From NCBI GenBank assembly GCA_017527435.1, contig JAFXQB010000013.1, positions 1-64,000 of the forward strand: 64,000 nt of DNA, written 5' to 3'. The position numbers and the translations under genes are program-made. Position 1 is the first letter of the stretch; every line of letters begins with the position of its first letter. This DNA is from Salinivirgaceae bacterium. GTDB lineage: Bacteria > Bacteroidota > Bacteroidia > Bacteroidales > SZUA-534. The notes under the pieces were generated by a model. The model saw only the letters and a program-made list of their open reading frames with translations, was not told the origin of the DNA and searched no databases. Of this stretch, positions 1 to 7,179 are shown in pieces.

Positions 1-834
1 ACTATTTGGAATGGTTACCGATGCCAAATTACTGCAACTGCCGAATGCCCCATCACCGATGCTTGTGATACTATTAGGAATGGTTATCGATGCTAAACTA
101 CTGCAACCACCGAATGCTCTGTCACCGATGCTTGTAACACTATTTGGGATGTTTACTGATGCCAAGCTGCTGCAGCTTGAAAACGTCTCATTACCGATGC
201 TTGTAACGCTATTTGGAATGGTTACCGATGCCAAATTACTGCAACCGCCGAATACTCCATCACCAATGCTTGTAACACTATTTGGGATGTTTACTGATGC
301 CAAGCTGCTGCAGCTTGAAAACGCATAGTTTCCAATGCTTAAAACCGAATTTGGAATGGTTACCGATGCCAAATTACTGCAACTGCCGAATGCCCCATCA
401 CCGATGCTTGTGATGCTATTAGGAATGGTTATCGATGTCAACCTGTCGCAATAGCTGAACGCAGATTCACCGATGCAGGAAACGCTATTTGGGATAGTGA
501 TTGATGCCAAACTGCGGCAAGCGCAGAATGCTCTATCACCAATGCTTGTGACGCTATTTGGAATAGTTACAGATGCCAAACTGCCGCAAAAGTAGAACGC
601 TTCATCTCCGATGGCTGTGACAGCATACTCAATTCCATTGTATGTTACTTTTTCTGGAATTGTAACGGTTGTAAGGTCAAAATTATGATGTTGTTGGACC
701 TGATACGTAACTTCCACAGTGTAAGGTTCAGCGTTATTTGTTATGTTGTAATACAAATCGCCACTTTGAAAATCGTACGCCCAAGTTTGCTCCACGAGCA
801 TTGCGGCGAAGCATAATACTAAAATGCGTTTCAT
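1..834 (-). CDS. BspA-like leucine-rich repeat surface protein (3' part outside window)
   Basis: The reverse strand is open from an ATG at 834 to the window edge (278 codons), so the stop lies outside. It begins with a signal peptide (MKRILVLCFAAMLVEQTWA). After about 65 residues come 23-residue repeats of the form xTIPNSVTSIGDxAFxxCSxLAS, the LRR_5/BspA type; eight full units and part of a ninth are visible. Proteins of this family are surface-exposed adhesins or binding proteins in oral and gut Bacteroidota; ligand unknown. The DNA repeat is 69 bp and part of the array shows a 138-bp two-unit period. The overlapping forward-strand ORF is a shadow of the repeats. Confidence is high for the family, low for the role. 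Confidence 0.88.
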   Translation of the reverse strand, partial: MKRILVLCFAAMLVEQTWAYDFQSGDLYYNITNNAEPYTVEVTYQVQQHHNFDLTTVTIPEKVTYNGIEYAVTAIGDEAFYFCGSLASVTIPNSVTSIGDRAFCACRSLASITIPNSVSCIGESAFSYCDRLTSITIPNSITSIGDGAFGSCSNLASVTIPNSVLSIGNYAFSSCSSLASVNIPNSVTSIGDGVFGGCSNLASVTIPNSVTSIGNETFSSCSSLASVNIPNSVTSIGDRAFGGCSSLASITIPNSITSIGDGAFGSCSNLASVTIPNS

Positions 835-900
835 GGTATGATACACTGCATTTGTGTCGTGCGCAACTTCAGCCCGCCGACTCCCCTATGCGGTGTCTAT

Positions 901-940
901 AAAAAAGAAAGACGTGGGAATCTTGTTGCTCGCTCCCACG
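901..940 (-). terminator. Intrinsic terminator of the candidate ncRNA
   Basis: On the reverse strand, stem CGTGGGA (940-934) pairs with TCCCACG (919-913) across a 14-nt loop. It is followed directly by TCTTTCTTTTTT. The orientation fits a transcript coming from the promoter at 1210. Confidence 0.75.
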
Positions 941-1197
941 ACTCAAGGCCTTCGCATTGCCTAACTCAGTAAGATTGAGCAACGCGAAGCCCACGCAGAT
1001 ATGTACGTATCATCAATAGGTTGACGCAACCACGCTTGATGGCAGTTGAATACATACCATAATGGACATTCGCTACTGCTTTCTCTTTGACTGAGTTTTC
1101 AAAATTGCGAAGTTTTGAGTCGCCAAAGGAAACGTTAGCAAACGTCTTTCTATATGTCAATTCTGCAATTCAACCTCTTGCAAGGCTAAATGCAGAA
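901..1197 (-). ncRNA. Candidate structured non-coding RNA, about 290 nt, family not recognised
   Basis: A -7 box TACATTTG lies at 1210-1203 on this strand. The predicted start, about 6 nt downstream, coincides with the first base of a long 5' hairpin (1197-1161, loop TGCAAG, some GU pairs). Further stems follow: GACT/AGTC closing around TCAAAA/TTTTGA; GCAGT/ACTGC enclosing GAATG-CCAT/ATGG-ATTC; GGTTG/CAACC; and a strong 13-pair hairpin at 992-947. The 3' end is a terminator hairpin CGTGGGA/TCCCACG followed by TCTTTCTTTTTT (940-901). The only ORF inside (64 codons) resembles no protein I know. I see no RNase P, tmRNA or SRP signatures. A divergent 6S-like RNA cannot be excluded. Confidence 0.62.
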
Positions 1198-1202
1198 TAA
1201 TA

Positions 1203-1210
1203 CAAATGTA
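1203..1210 (-). promoter_or_regulatory. Promoter -7 element of the candidate ncRNA
   Basis: TACATTTG on the reverse strand matches the Bacteroidota -7 consensus TAnnTTTG. About 20 nt upstream is TTTA rather than the preferred TTTG, so the -33 box is imperfect. Confidence 0.6.
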
Positions 1211-1456
1211 GGAAAGATTTTGTCAGATTTAAACGTTATAGGGAGTTAAAATGCGAAATGGATAAATGCGCCTAGGACAAAAATTAAAATTCACGCGAGA
1301 TTGAAGCAGAGGTTTTGAGAATTTTTGAAAATGTGATTTTATTGATAATGAGGCGGTTGTGGATATATTTTTTTTGGGGGGTATGTGGTATGCAATACAA
1401 CACGTATTTGCTATAGATAATTGTCTATTTCCCGCGCAGCGGCAAACACAAGGCAC

Positions 1457-1484
1457 AAAAAAAGCCTCTGCGTTGCAGAAGCTT
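1457..1484 (-). terminator. Intrinsic terminator after the tRNA-Leu pair
   Basis: On the reverse strand AAGCTTCTGC (1484-1475) pairs with GCAGAGGCTT (1471-1462), loop AAC, followed by a run of T. It lies 6 nt past the 3' end of the tRNA at 1490. Confidence 0.8.
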
Positions 1485-1489
1485 CCGGG

Positions 1490-1574
1490 TGCCCAGAACA
1501 AGACTCGAACTTGCACAGCCAAAACGGCCACTACCCCCTCAAAGTAGCGTGTCTACCAATTTCACCATCTGGGC
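1490..1574 (-). tRNA. tRNA-Leu (anticodon GAG)
   Basis: The acceptor stem GCCCAGA/TCTGGGC, the D-loop sequence AAATTGGTAGAC, an anticodon stem CTACT/GGTAG around loop TTGAGGG, a long variable arm and the T-arm GTTCGAGTC are all readable on the reverse strand, as expected for a class II leucine tRNA of 85 nt. The 3' CCA is not encoded: the discriminator A is followed by CCC. It appears to be co-transcribed with the tRNA-Leu upstream at 1597-1680. Confidence 0.95.
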
Positions 1575-1596
1575 AAACGATTAAAGAACTTTTTGG

Positions 1597-1680
1597 TGCC
1601 TAAGACAGGACTCGAACCTGCACGTTATTGCTAACACTAGTCCCTGAAACTAGCGCGTCTACCAATTCCGCCACTTAGGC
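1597..1680 (-). tRNA. tRNA-Leu (anticodon CAG)
   Basis: The acceptor stem GCCTAAG/CTTAGGC, anticodon stem CTAGT/ACTAG with loop TTCAGGG, a long variable arm and a T-arm GTTCGAGTC define an 84-nt leucine tRNA. Unlike its neighbour it has an encoded CCA, at 1596-1594. It is the first gene of a two-tRNA unit with its own promoter just upstream. Confidence 0.95.
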
Positions 1681-1693
1681 TTTCAAGCGGGTG

Positions 1694-1723
1694 CAAAAGT
1701 AGACATTTTTTGATATCCGCAAA
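1694..1723 (-). promoter_or_regulatory. Promoter of the tRNA-Leu operon
   Basis: On the reverse strand TTTG (1723-1720), an 18-bp spacer and TACTTTTG (1701-1694) match the Bacteroidota housekeeping promoter. The tRNA starts 14 nt downstream at 1680. Confidence 0.85.
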
Positions 1724-2003
1724 CAAAAAATATGCTACCGCTGAAAAATAATTTTACTACAACGGATTTGAGTTTTTTTTACCACGGAAAACACTGAAAA
1801 CACGGAAAGAAGTCGAAAAAAAACAGCAATTGAACAAGTTCAATAGCTGTGCTGAAAACACTGAATGTAAGGTGTTTATCCATAGCACCATGTAGATTCT
1901 GTGGTTGAACGGCAATAACAGACTTAAATTCAACATATTAATTCTGTAATGACATTTTTAATGAAAAATCACTACCCCAACCCGTTTTTTGCACCAAAAT
2001 ATA

Positions 2004-2033
2004 TTGCGTATTAAAAAACTGCACTTACCTTTG
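2004..2033 (+). promoter_or_regulatory. Promoter of the hisGDCB operon
   Basis: TTG (2004-2006), a 19-bp spacer and TACCTTTG (2026-2033) match the -33/-7 consensus of Bacteroidota. Transcription would start near 2040, about 16 nt before the leader peptide ATG. Confidence 0.85.
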
Positions 2034-2055
2034 TGGCACAAAAAATTAGGACGAA

Positions 2056-2094
2056 ATGTTACAGCATCATCACCACCATCATTACTTTGGTTAA
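2056..2094 (+). CDS. hisL: Histidine operon leader peptide (12 residues, six consecutive His)
   Basis: ATG at 2056 opens a 12-codon reading frame coding M-L-Q, then six histidines (CAT CAT CAC CAC CAT CAT), then Y-F-G and TAA. A run of regulatory codons between promoter and terminator upstream of hisG is the hallmark of ribosome-mediated attenuation: a ribosome stalled at His codons when charged tRNA-His is scarce lets transcription continue. This is established for the Proteobacterial his operon; its use here is inferred from layout. The peptide itself is presumed to have no other function. It is far below usual gene-finder limits. Confidence 0.9.
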   Translation: MLQHHHHHHYFG

Positions 2095-2136
2095 TCTAAC
2101 AGAGCATTGACTGGTTGGTTCTATGTAAATTATACA

Positions 2137-2170
2137 AAAGGCTTGCAGCAATGCGAGCCTTTCTTGTTTA
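2137..2170 (+). terminator. Attenuator terminator upstream of hisG
   Basis: An 11-bp stem (2137-2147 with 2152-2162) capped by the tetraloop GCAA is followed by TTTCTTGTTT. It sits 42 nt after the leader peptide stop and 36 nt before hisG. A competing pairing is only weakly visible: GCATTG at 2104-2109 could pair with CAATGC at 2149-2154 and open the top of the stem. Confidence 0.85.
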
Positions 2171-2206
2171 GGGGCTTTGAAAACAGTGTTTTGAATATTT
2201 AATTAA

Positions 2207-3070
2207 ATGATAAATAATATGTTACGAATTGCAGTACAGGCCAAAGGCCGATTGTTTGACGAGACAATGACAATGCTTGCGGAGTCGAGCATTAAGGTGG
2301 AATCGGGAAAGCGCACCCTGCTGGTGCCCGCAAAGAACTTCCCCGTTGAGATTCTTTATCTGCGCGACGACGATATTCCGCAGGCCGTGGCTAGCGGCAT
2401 TGCCGACGTGGGCATTGTTGGCGAGAACGAGTATGAAGAGCGTCAGGAAGACGCGGAGATTATCAAGCGCTTGGACTTCAGCAAGTGCCGTCTGTCGCTG
2501 GCCATCCCTAAAGAGATTGACTACAAGGGACTTGAGTGGTTCAACGGCAAGAAGATTGCCACTTCGTACCCTGGAATCCTGAAGCGTTTCCTTGACCAAA
2601 ACGGCATCAAGGCCGAAATACACGTGATTACTGGCTCGGTTGAGATTGCGCCTGGTATCGGCTTGGCCGACAGCATTTTCGACATTGTTAGTTCGGGAAG
2701 CACGCTGGTGAGCAACAACCTGAAGGAAGTGGAAGTGATTATGAAATCGGAAGCCATTCTGATTGGTAATAAGAAACTTACGGCCGACAAACGCGAGATT
2801 CTGAACGAACTGCTGTTCCGTTTTGACTCGTACAAGAACGCCGAAGGCAAGAAATACATCGTGCTGAACATCCCGAACGACAAGATTGCCGCCGCAAGCG
2901 AACTGCTGCCTGGTATGAAGGCCCCCACCATCACCAAACTGGAGACCGACGGCTGGTCGTCAATGGCTTCGGTGATTGAGGAGAAGCACTTCTGGGAAAT
3001 CATCGGCAAGCTGAAAAACCTTGGCGCAGAGGGCATTCTGGTGATGCCGATTGAGAAAATGATTTATTAA
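2207..3070 (+). CDS. hisG: ATP phosphoribosyltransferase, long form
   Basis: First step of histidine synthesis: ATP plus PRPP to phosphoribosyl-ATP. The 287 residues include the N-terminal catalytic domain (LRIAVQAKGRLFDETMTML at the start, then the PRPP-binding stretch IFDIVSSGSTLVSNNL around residues 160-175). A C-terminal ACT-like domain follows (MKAPTITKLETDGWSSMASV onward), which in the long-form family binds histidine for feedback inhibition. No hisZ partner is needed for this form. Two ATGs are possible, 2207 and 2219; the second gives the N-terminus more typical of the family. It is the first gene after the attenuator, so expression should respond to charged tRNA-His. Confidence 0.96.
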   Translation: MINNMLRIAVQAKGRLFDETMTMLAESSIKVESGKRTLLVPAKNFPVEILYLRDDDIPQAVASGIADVGIVGENEYEERQEDAEIIKRLDFSKCRLSLAIPKEIDYKGLEWFNGKKIATSYPGILKRFLDQNGIKAEIHVITGSVEIAPGIGLADSIFDIVSSGSTLVSNNLKEVEVIMKSEAILIGNKKLTADKREILNELLFRFDSYKNAEGKKYIVLNIPNDKIAAASELLPGMKAPTITKLETDGWSSMASVIEEKHFWEIIGKLKNLGAEGILVMPIEKMIY

Positions 3071-3144
3071 TGGTAAGGGGTAAGAGGTAAGGGTTGAGAT
3101 TTTTGAATTATGAATTGCGAATTACGAACGAATGCAAACTGTAC

Positions 3145-3164
3145 AGACGTAGCGAGCTACGTCT
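3145..3164. repeat. Intergenic palindrome (REP-like), hisG-hisD
   Basis: AGACGTAGC and GCTACGTCT flank a 2-nt centre. On the reverse strand it is preceded by GGTAG, as in the elements at 30490 and 58497, suggesting one family of extragenic palindromes. Confidence 0.6.
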
Positions 3165-3229
3165 CTACCGCAGCGTTGCAACTATCTAAACTCTAAACAC
3201 TTCCCCCTAAACTCTAAACATTCAAAACA

Positions 3230-4516
3230 ATGAACATTATAATCAACCCCGAAAGAATTGCCTGGAAGGATATTGTGGCGCGGCCACTGATTGACCGTCA
3301 GAGCCTGGCGCCAATGGTGAACGACGTGCTGACGCAGGTGCGCGAGCGCGGCGACGAGGCTTTGCGCGAACTGACGCTGAAATTCGACAAGGTGGTGCCC
3401 GAAAGTTGGCTCACTAGCGAACAGGAATTCAATGAGGCAGAAGCCAAACTGTCTGATAATCTGAAAAATGCCATCCGCACGGCGAAGGAGAACATTGCCA
3501 AATTCCATCAGGCGCAAATGCCCAAGCAGGTTGAAGTGGAGACCGACGAAGGGGTGCGCTGCTGGCAGAAGGCAACGCCGATAAACCGCATCGGGCTTTA
3601 TGTTCCTGGCGGTTCGGCCCCACTCTTCTCAACGGTTCTAATGCTGGCCATTCCCGCGCAGATTGCTGGCTGCGGCGAGGTTGTGCTCTGCACACCGCCC
3701 AACAAGGAGGGCAAAATCAACCCTGCAATTCTGTTCGCCGCAAGGCTGACGGGCGTTCGGCGGGTGTTCAAGGTGGGCGGCTCGCAGGCCATTGCGGCTA
3801 TGGCGTTCGGCACGGAGACCATTCCGCAGGTTGATAAGATTTTCGGCCCTGGCAACCAATATGTTACGTGCGCCAAGCAACTCGTTTCGTCAATGGGTGT
3901 GGCTATTGATATGCCTGCTGGACCGTCGGAGGTGCTGGTGGTGGTCGACGACCAAACGCCTGTGCAGTTCGCTGCCGCCGACCTGCTCTCGCAAGCCGAG
4001 CACGGCCCTGACAGTCAGGTGGTTCTGGTGTCGCTCTCGCAGCACAAGATTGAGGACGTTTGGCAGGAGACGCAGCGCCAACTCGACGAACTGCCGCGCC
4101 GTGAGTTCGCGCAGAAGGCGCTGGCCAACTCGCGGTTTGTCTGCTTCAACGATATTGACACGGCAATGGATTTTGTGAACGCATACGCCCCCGAGCACCT
4201 TATTCTGTCGGTGAGCAACCCCGACGACTGGGCGCAGCGCGTGCGTCAGGCGGGCTCGGTGTTTATGGGCTACTACTCGTGCGAGAGTGCGGGCGACTAC
4301 GCGTCGGGCACCAACCACACGCTGCCCACTAACGGCTATGCCCGCGCCTACAGTGGCGTGAATATCGACAGTTTTATGAAAAAGATTACATTTCAGCAAC
4401 TTACGGCCGACGGAATCCGACATTTGGGACCCGTGATTGAGACAATGGCCGCCGCCGAAATGCTCGACGGACACAAGAATGCAGTGACGGTGAGGCTGAA
4501 GGCGGTGAATGATTGA
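3230..4516 (+). CDS. hisD: Histidinol dehydrogenase
   Basis: Catalyses the last two oxidations, L-histidinol to histidinal to histidine, with NAD and zinc. The 428-residue length is normal. Recognisable family blocks are GLYVPGGSAPLFSTVLMLAI (near 125), FGPGNQYVTCAKQ, DMPAGPSEVLVV, AEHGPDSQVVLVS (catalytic/zinc region) and SGTNHTLPTNGYARAYSGV near the C-terminus. It follows hisG by 159 bp containing a palindrome and no terminator, so it is probably in the same transcript. Confidence 0.97.
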   Translation: MNIIINPERIAWKDIVARPLIDRQSLAPMVNDVLTQVRERGDEALRELTLKFDKVVPESWLTSEQEFNEAEAKLSDNLKNAIRTAKENIAKFHQAQMPKQVEVETDEGVRCWQKATPINRIGLYVPGGSAPLFSTVLMLAIPAQIAGCGEVVLCTPPNKEGKINPAILFAARLTGVRRVFKVGGSQAIAAMAFGTETIPQVDKIFGPGNQYVTCAKQLVSSMGVAIDMPAGPSEVLVVVDDQTPVQFAAADLLSQAEHGPDSQVVLVSLSQHKIEDVWQETQRQLDELPRREFAQKALANSRFVCFNDIDTAMDFVNAYAPEHLILSVSNPDDWAQRVRQAGSVFMGYYSCESAGDYASGTNHTLPTNGYARAYSGVNIDSFMKKITFQQLTADGIRHLGPVIETMAAAEMLDGHKNAVTVRLKAVND

Positions 4517-4570
4517 ATTTGAACACAGATAACACAGATTGAACAGATTTTCACAGATTTAATGTTTAAA

Positions 4571-4611
4571 GTTTAACAGGTTTAACAGGTTTAACAGGTT
4601 TAACAGGTTTA
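4571..4611. repeat. Tandem 9-mer repeat (GTTTAACAG)
   Basis: Four complete and one partial copies of GTTTAACAG lie in the hisD-hisC intergenic region. The rest of this gap (4517-4757) is degenerate word-like repeat of the kind also seen at 17849-18146. Confidence 0.85.
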
Positions 4612-4619
4612 AAATGGAC

Positions 4620-4745
4620 TACAGACAACGGACAAATTTGAGTAATGAGTAATGAGTAAAGTGTAAAGTTTAAAGATTCGTAATTCATAATTCGTAATTT
4701 TCTAATGCCTAGTGCCTAACACCCAACACCAAGAAAGCAAACAAA
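4620..4745. repeat. Composite low-complexity intergenic repeat
   Basis: The stretch is built of related short words (AATGAGTAA, AGTGTAAAG, ATTCGTAATTCATAATT, AATGCCTAGTGCCTAAC, ACCCAACACC). The same words, in the same order, recur at 17960-18100, and in reverse complement at 30415-30486. No ORF, promoter or terminator is seen. Confidence 0.7.
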
Positions 4746-4757
4746 ATACCTACAGTT

Positions 4758-5819
4758 ATGTCAAGTTTTGATTTAAATAAAATTGTCCGCCCGAACGTGC
4801 TTGCAATGGAGCCTTATTCCTGCGCTCGCGACGAGTTTGAGGGCGAAGCCGCCGTCTTTCTGGACGCGAACGAGAATTCGCTCGGCTCGCTGGCTGGCGA
4901 CGGCTACAACCGCTACCCCGACCCGCGTCAGACGCAACTGCGCGTGAAGGTGGCGAAAATAAAGGGCGTGAAACCCGAACAGGTGTTCTTCGGCAACGGC
5001 AGCGACGAGCCTATCGACTTGCTTTTCAGGGCTTTCTGCCGCCCAACTATTGACCGCGCCATTATCAATCCGCCCACCTACGGAATGTATAAGGTGCAGG
5101 CCGCAATCAACGAGACGCCGATTGACGAGATTCTGTTAACGCCTGATTTTCAGTTGCAAACCGATAAGATTCTGGCCGCTGTAACGCCCAACACAAAGTT
5201 GATTTTCGTTTGCTCGCCGAACAACCCGTCGGGCAACTTAATGAAACGCGCTGATATTGTGCGACTTATCGAGAGTTTCAACGGCATTGTGGTGGTTGAC
5301 GAGGCTTATATCGATTTTGCTGAAACAGAGTCGTTTACGCAACTGATTGACCGCTACCCCAACCTGATTGTGCTGCAAACGTTCAGCAAGGCCTGGGGAA
5401 TGGCTGCGCTGCGTTGCGGAATGGCCTTTGCGCAGAAACAGGTGATTGACGTGCTGCTCAAAATCAAGTACCCCTACAACATTAACATTCTCACGCAAGA
5501 GACTGTGTTTAAGGTACTTGACCGCGAGGCGGAGAAAAACGCTATGGTGAAGCAAATTCTTGCCAACCGCGCCGAACTGATTCGCAGGCTAAACGCTTGT
5601 AAATGTGTTGAATGCACCTACCCCACCAACGCCAATTTTGTGCTGGCCAAGGTTACTGACGCACCTGCAATCTACCGATTCCTGGTGAGCCGCGGAATTG
5701 TTGTCCGCAACCGTCACAATGTGGCTCTCTGCACCAACGGACTGCGCATTACGGTGGGCAAAGCAGGCGAAGACGATACTTTGATTAACGCTTTAAATGA
5801 ATTTGACAAAACATTGTAA
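4758..5819 (+). CDS. hisC: Histidinol-phosphate aminotransferase
   Basis: PLP-dependent transamination of imidazole acetol-phosphate to histidinol-phosphate. The 353-residue fold-type I protein has the motifs [25 protein letters not shown], the Asp/Tyr pair in [12 protein letters not shown] and the PLP lysine in [16 protein letters not shown]. The C-terminal arginine motif is in [12 protein letters not shown]. The context between hisD and hisB makes the assignment specific among class II aminotransferases. Confidence 0.96.
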   Translation: MSSFDLNKIVRPNVLAMEPYSCARDEFEGEAAVFLDANENSLGSLAGDGYNRYPDPRQTQLRVKVAKIKGVKPEQVFFGNGSDEPIDLLFRAFCRPTIDRAIINPPTYGMYKVQAAINETPIDEILLTPDFQLQTDKILAAVTPNTKLIFVCSPNNPSGNLMKRADIVRLIESFNGIVVVDEAYIDFAETESFTQLIDRYPNLIVLQTFSKAWGMAALRCGMAFAQKQVIDVLLKIKYPYNINILTQETVFKVLDREAEKNAMVKQILANRAELIRRLNACKCVECTYPTNANFVLAKVTDAPAIYRFLVSRGIVVRNRHNVALCTNGLRITVGKAGEDDTLINALNEFDKTL

Positions 5820-5843
5820 AACAGTTAATAATAACTCGCACCA

Positions 5844-5906
5844 ACTCGGCTGTCGCCGAGTGCACAGATTATACAGTCCCGATTGCTATCGGGACGATAA
5901 TTATCG
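5844..5906. repeat. Cluster of three intergenic palindromes, hisC-hisB
   Basis: ACTCGGC-TGTC-GCCGAGT (5844-5861), GTCCCGAT-TGCT-ATCGGGAC (5876-5895) and CGATAATTATCG (5895-5906) follow each other. The second shares TCCCGAT/ATCGGGA with the palindrome at 35202-35219. There is no T-run after them, so read-through into hisB is expected. Confidence 0.75.
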
Positions 5907-5950
5907 GGGGCACAGACATAAATAACGCTAACTTATTAATACATAATGAT

Positions 5951-7054
5951 ATGACTAAACGCAGAGCATTGTTTATCGACCGCGACGGCACGCTGATTGT
6001 TGAGCCGCCCGTAACGTTTCAGGTTGACAATCTCGACCAACTCGAGTTTCTGCCTGGAGTTTTGCGGAATCTCTATTTCATTCGCAAAAACCTTGATTTT
6101 GAATTGGTTATCGTTTCTAATCAGGACGGATTGGGCACGCCGTCGAATCCGCAGGAGAACTTCGACAAGGTTCAGGCAAAAATGCTGCAAACATTTGAAA
6201 ACGAGGGCGTAACGTTCGACGATATTCTTATCGACCCGTCGCTGCCCGAAGAGAACAAACCAACGCGCAAGCCTGGCATTGCTATGCTAACTAAATACAC
6301 GTCAGGCGATTACGACCTTGAGAACTCGTATGTTATTGGCGACCGCCCTACCGATATGCAAATGGCGCAGAACCTTGGCTGCAAGGGCTTGTATCTTGGC
6401 ACAGAGGAAGTTACACTGCCCAACTGCCGCGCCTGCAAGAACTGGGACGAGGTTTGCGAGATTGTGTTCGCTGGCGAGCGCGTGGCCACCGTGCAGCGCA
6501 CCACCAAAGAGACCGACATTTATATCAAAATAAACCTTGACGGCACGGGTAAGTGCAACATTTCCACTGGTTTAGGCTTCTTCGACCATATGCTTGAACA
6601 GATTGGCAAACACTCGGGCAGCGACCTTGACATTCGCGTTAAGGGCGACCTGAACGTCGATGAGCACCACACTATCGAGGATACGGCCATTGCGCTCGGC
6701 GAGGCCATTCTGAAGGCTCTGGGCGACAAGCGCGGCATTGAGCGTTACGGCTTCTGCCTGCCGATGGACGATTGCCTGTGCAGCGTTGCGCTCGATTTCG
6801 GCGGCCGTCCGTGGCTGGTTTACGATGCCAAATTCACCCGCGAGAAAATCGGCGATATGCCCACCGAAATGTTCCTGCACTTCTTCAAGAGTTTGAGCGA
6901 TGCAGCTCGTATGAATTTGAATATCAAGGCCGAAGGCGAAAACGAGCACCACAAGATTGAGGGCATTTTCAAGGCGCTGGCAAAGTCAATCAAAATGGCT
7001 GTGAAGCGGGATATTTACAAGTATGAATTGCCTTCTACGAAGGGGGTGCTGTGA
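5951..7054 (+). CDS. hisB: Bifunctional histidinol-phosphatase / imidazoleglycerol-phosphate dehydratase
   Basis: Two enzymes fused in 367 residues. The first about 165 residues are a HAD-type phosphatase ([14 protein letters not shown] with the nucleophile and acid/base aspartates; VSNQDG; zinc-loop Cys residues in [18 protein letters not shown]) that makes histidinol. The rest is the IGP dehydratase with its two manganese-binding motifs [16 protein letters not shown] and [19 protein letters not shown]. The fusion is known in enterobacteria and in Bacteroidota. It is the last gene of the first his cluster; a weak hairpin follows. Confidence 0.97.
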   Translation: MTKRRALFIDRDGTLIVEPPVTFQVDNLDQLEFLPGVLRNLYFIRKNLDFELVIVSNQDGLGTPSNPQENFDKVQAKMLQTFENEGVTFDDILIDPSLPEENKPTRKPGIAMLTKYTSGDYDLENSYVIGDRPTDMQMAQNLGCKGLYLGTEEVTLPNCRACKNWDEVCEIVFAGERVATVQRTTKETDIYIKINLDGTGKCNISTGLGFFDHMLEQIGKHSGSDLDIRVKGDLNVDEHHTIEDTAIALGEAILKALGDKRGIERYGFCLPMDDCLCSVALDFGGRPWLVYDAKFTREKIGDMPTEMFLHFFKSLSDAARMNLNIKAEGENEHHKIEGIFKALAKSIKMAVKRDIYKYELPSTKGVL

Positions 7055-7114
7055 TTGAAAATTGCAGTTTTCGGATTTTTAAAATATAGAAGATGTATGG
7101 TATTTAGCAAATAA

Positions 7115-7143
7115 AAGTCGAAGCCCCTTCCCGACTTCGTTTT
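7115..7143 (+). terminator. Possible terminator after hisB
   Basis: AAGTCG (7115-7120) can pair with CGACTT (7132-7137), followed by CGTTTT. The stem is short and the U-tract poor, so efficiency is uncertain. It lies between convergent hisB and the TPR regulator gene. Confidence 0.4.
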
Positions 7144-7179
7144 AATTGAGTAAACCAACATTCAACTTATTGCTTTGCG

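Noticed and set aside
11..328. Forward-strand ORF made of MLVTLFGMxTDAKLLQ repeats
   Set aside because: It is the antisense shadow of the reverse-strand BspA-like repeat array, which has a signal peptide and a known repeat consensus.
966..1160. Reverse-strand ORF of 64 codons inside the candidate ncRNA
   Set aside because: No similarity recognised; it crosses several strong stems, has no appropriate start context, and the region has its own promoter and terminator fitting an RNA gene.
1229..1603. Overlapping ORFs on both strands around the tRNA genes
   Set aside because: They run through the two tRNA-Leu genes and their terminator and cannot be coding.
4571..4611. Tandem 9-mers, and similarly 19033-19080, considered as CRISPR
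   Set aside because: Units are 7-9 bp without spacers, so they are simple tandem repeats.
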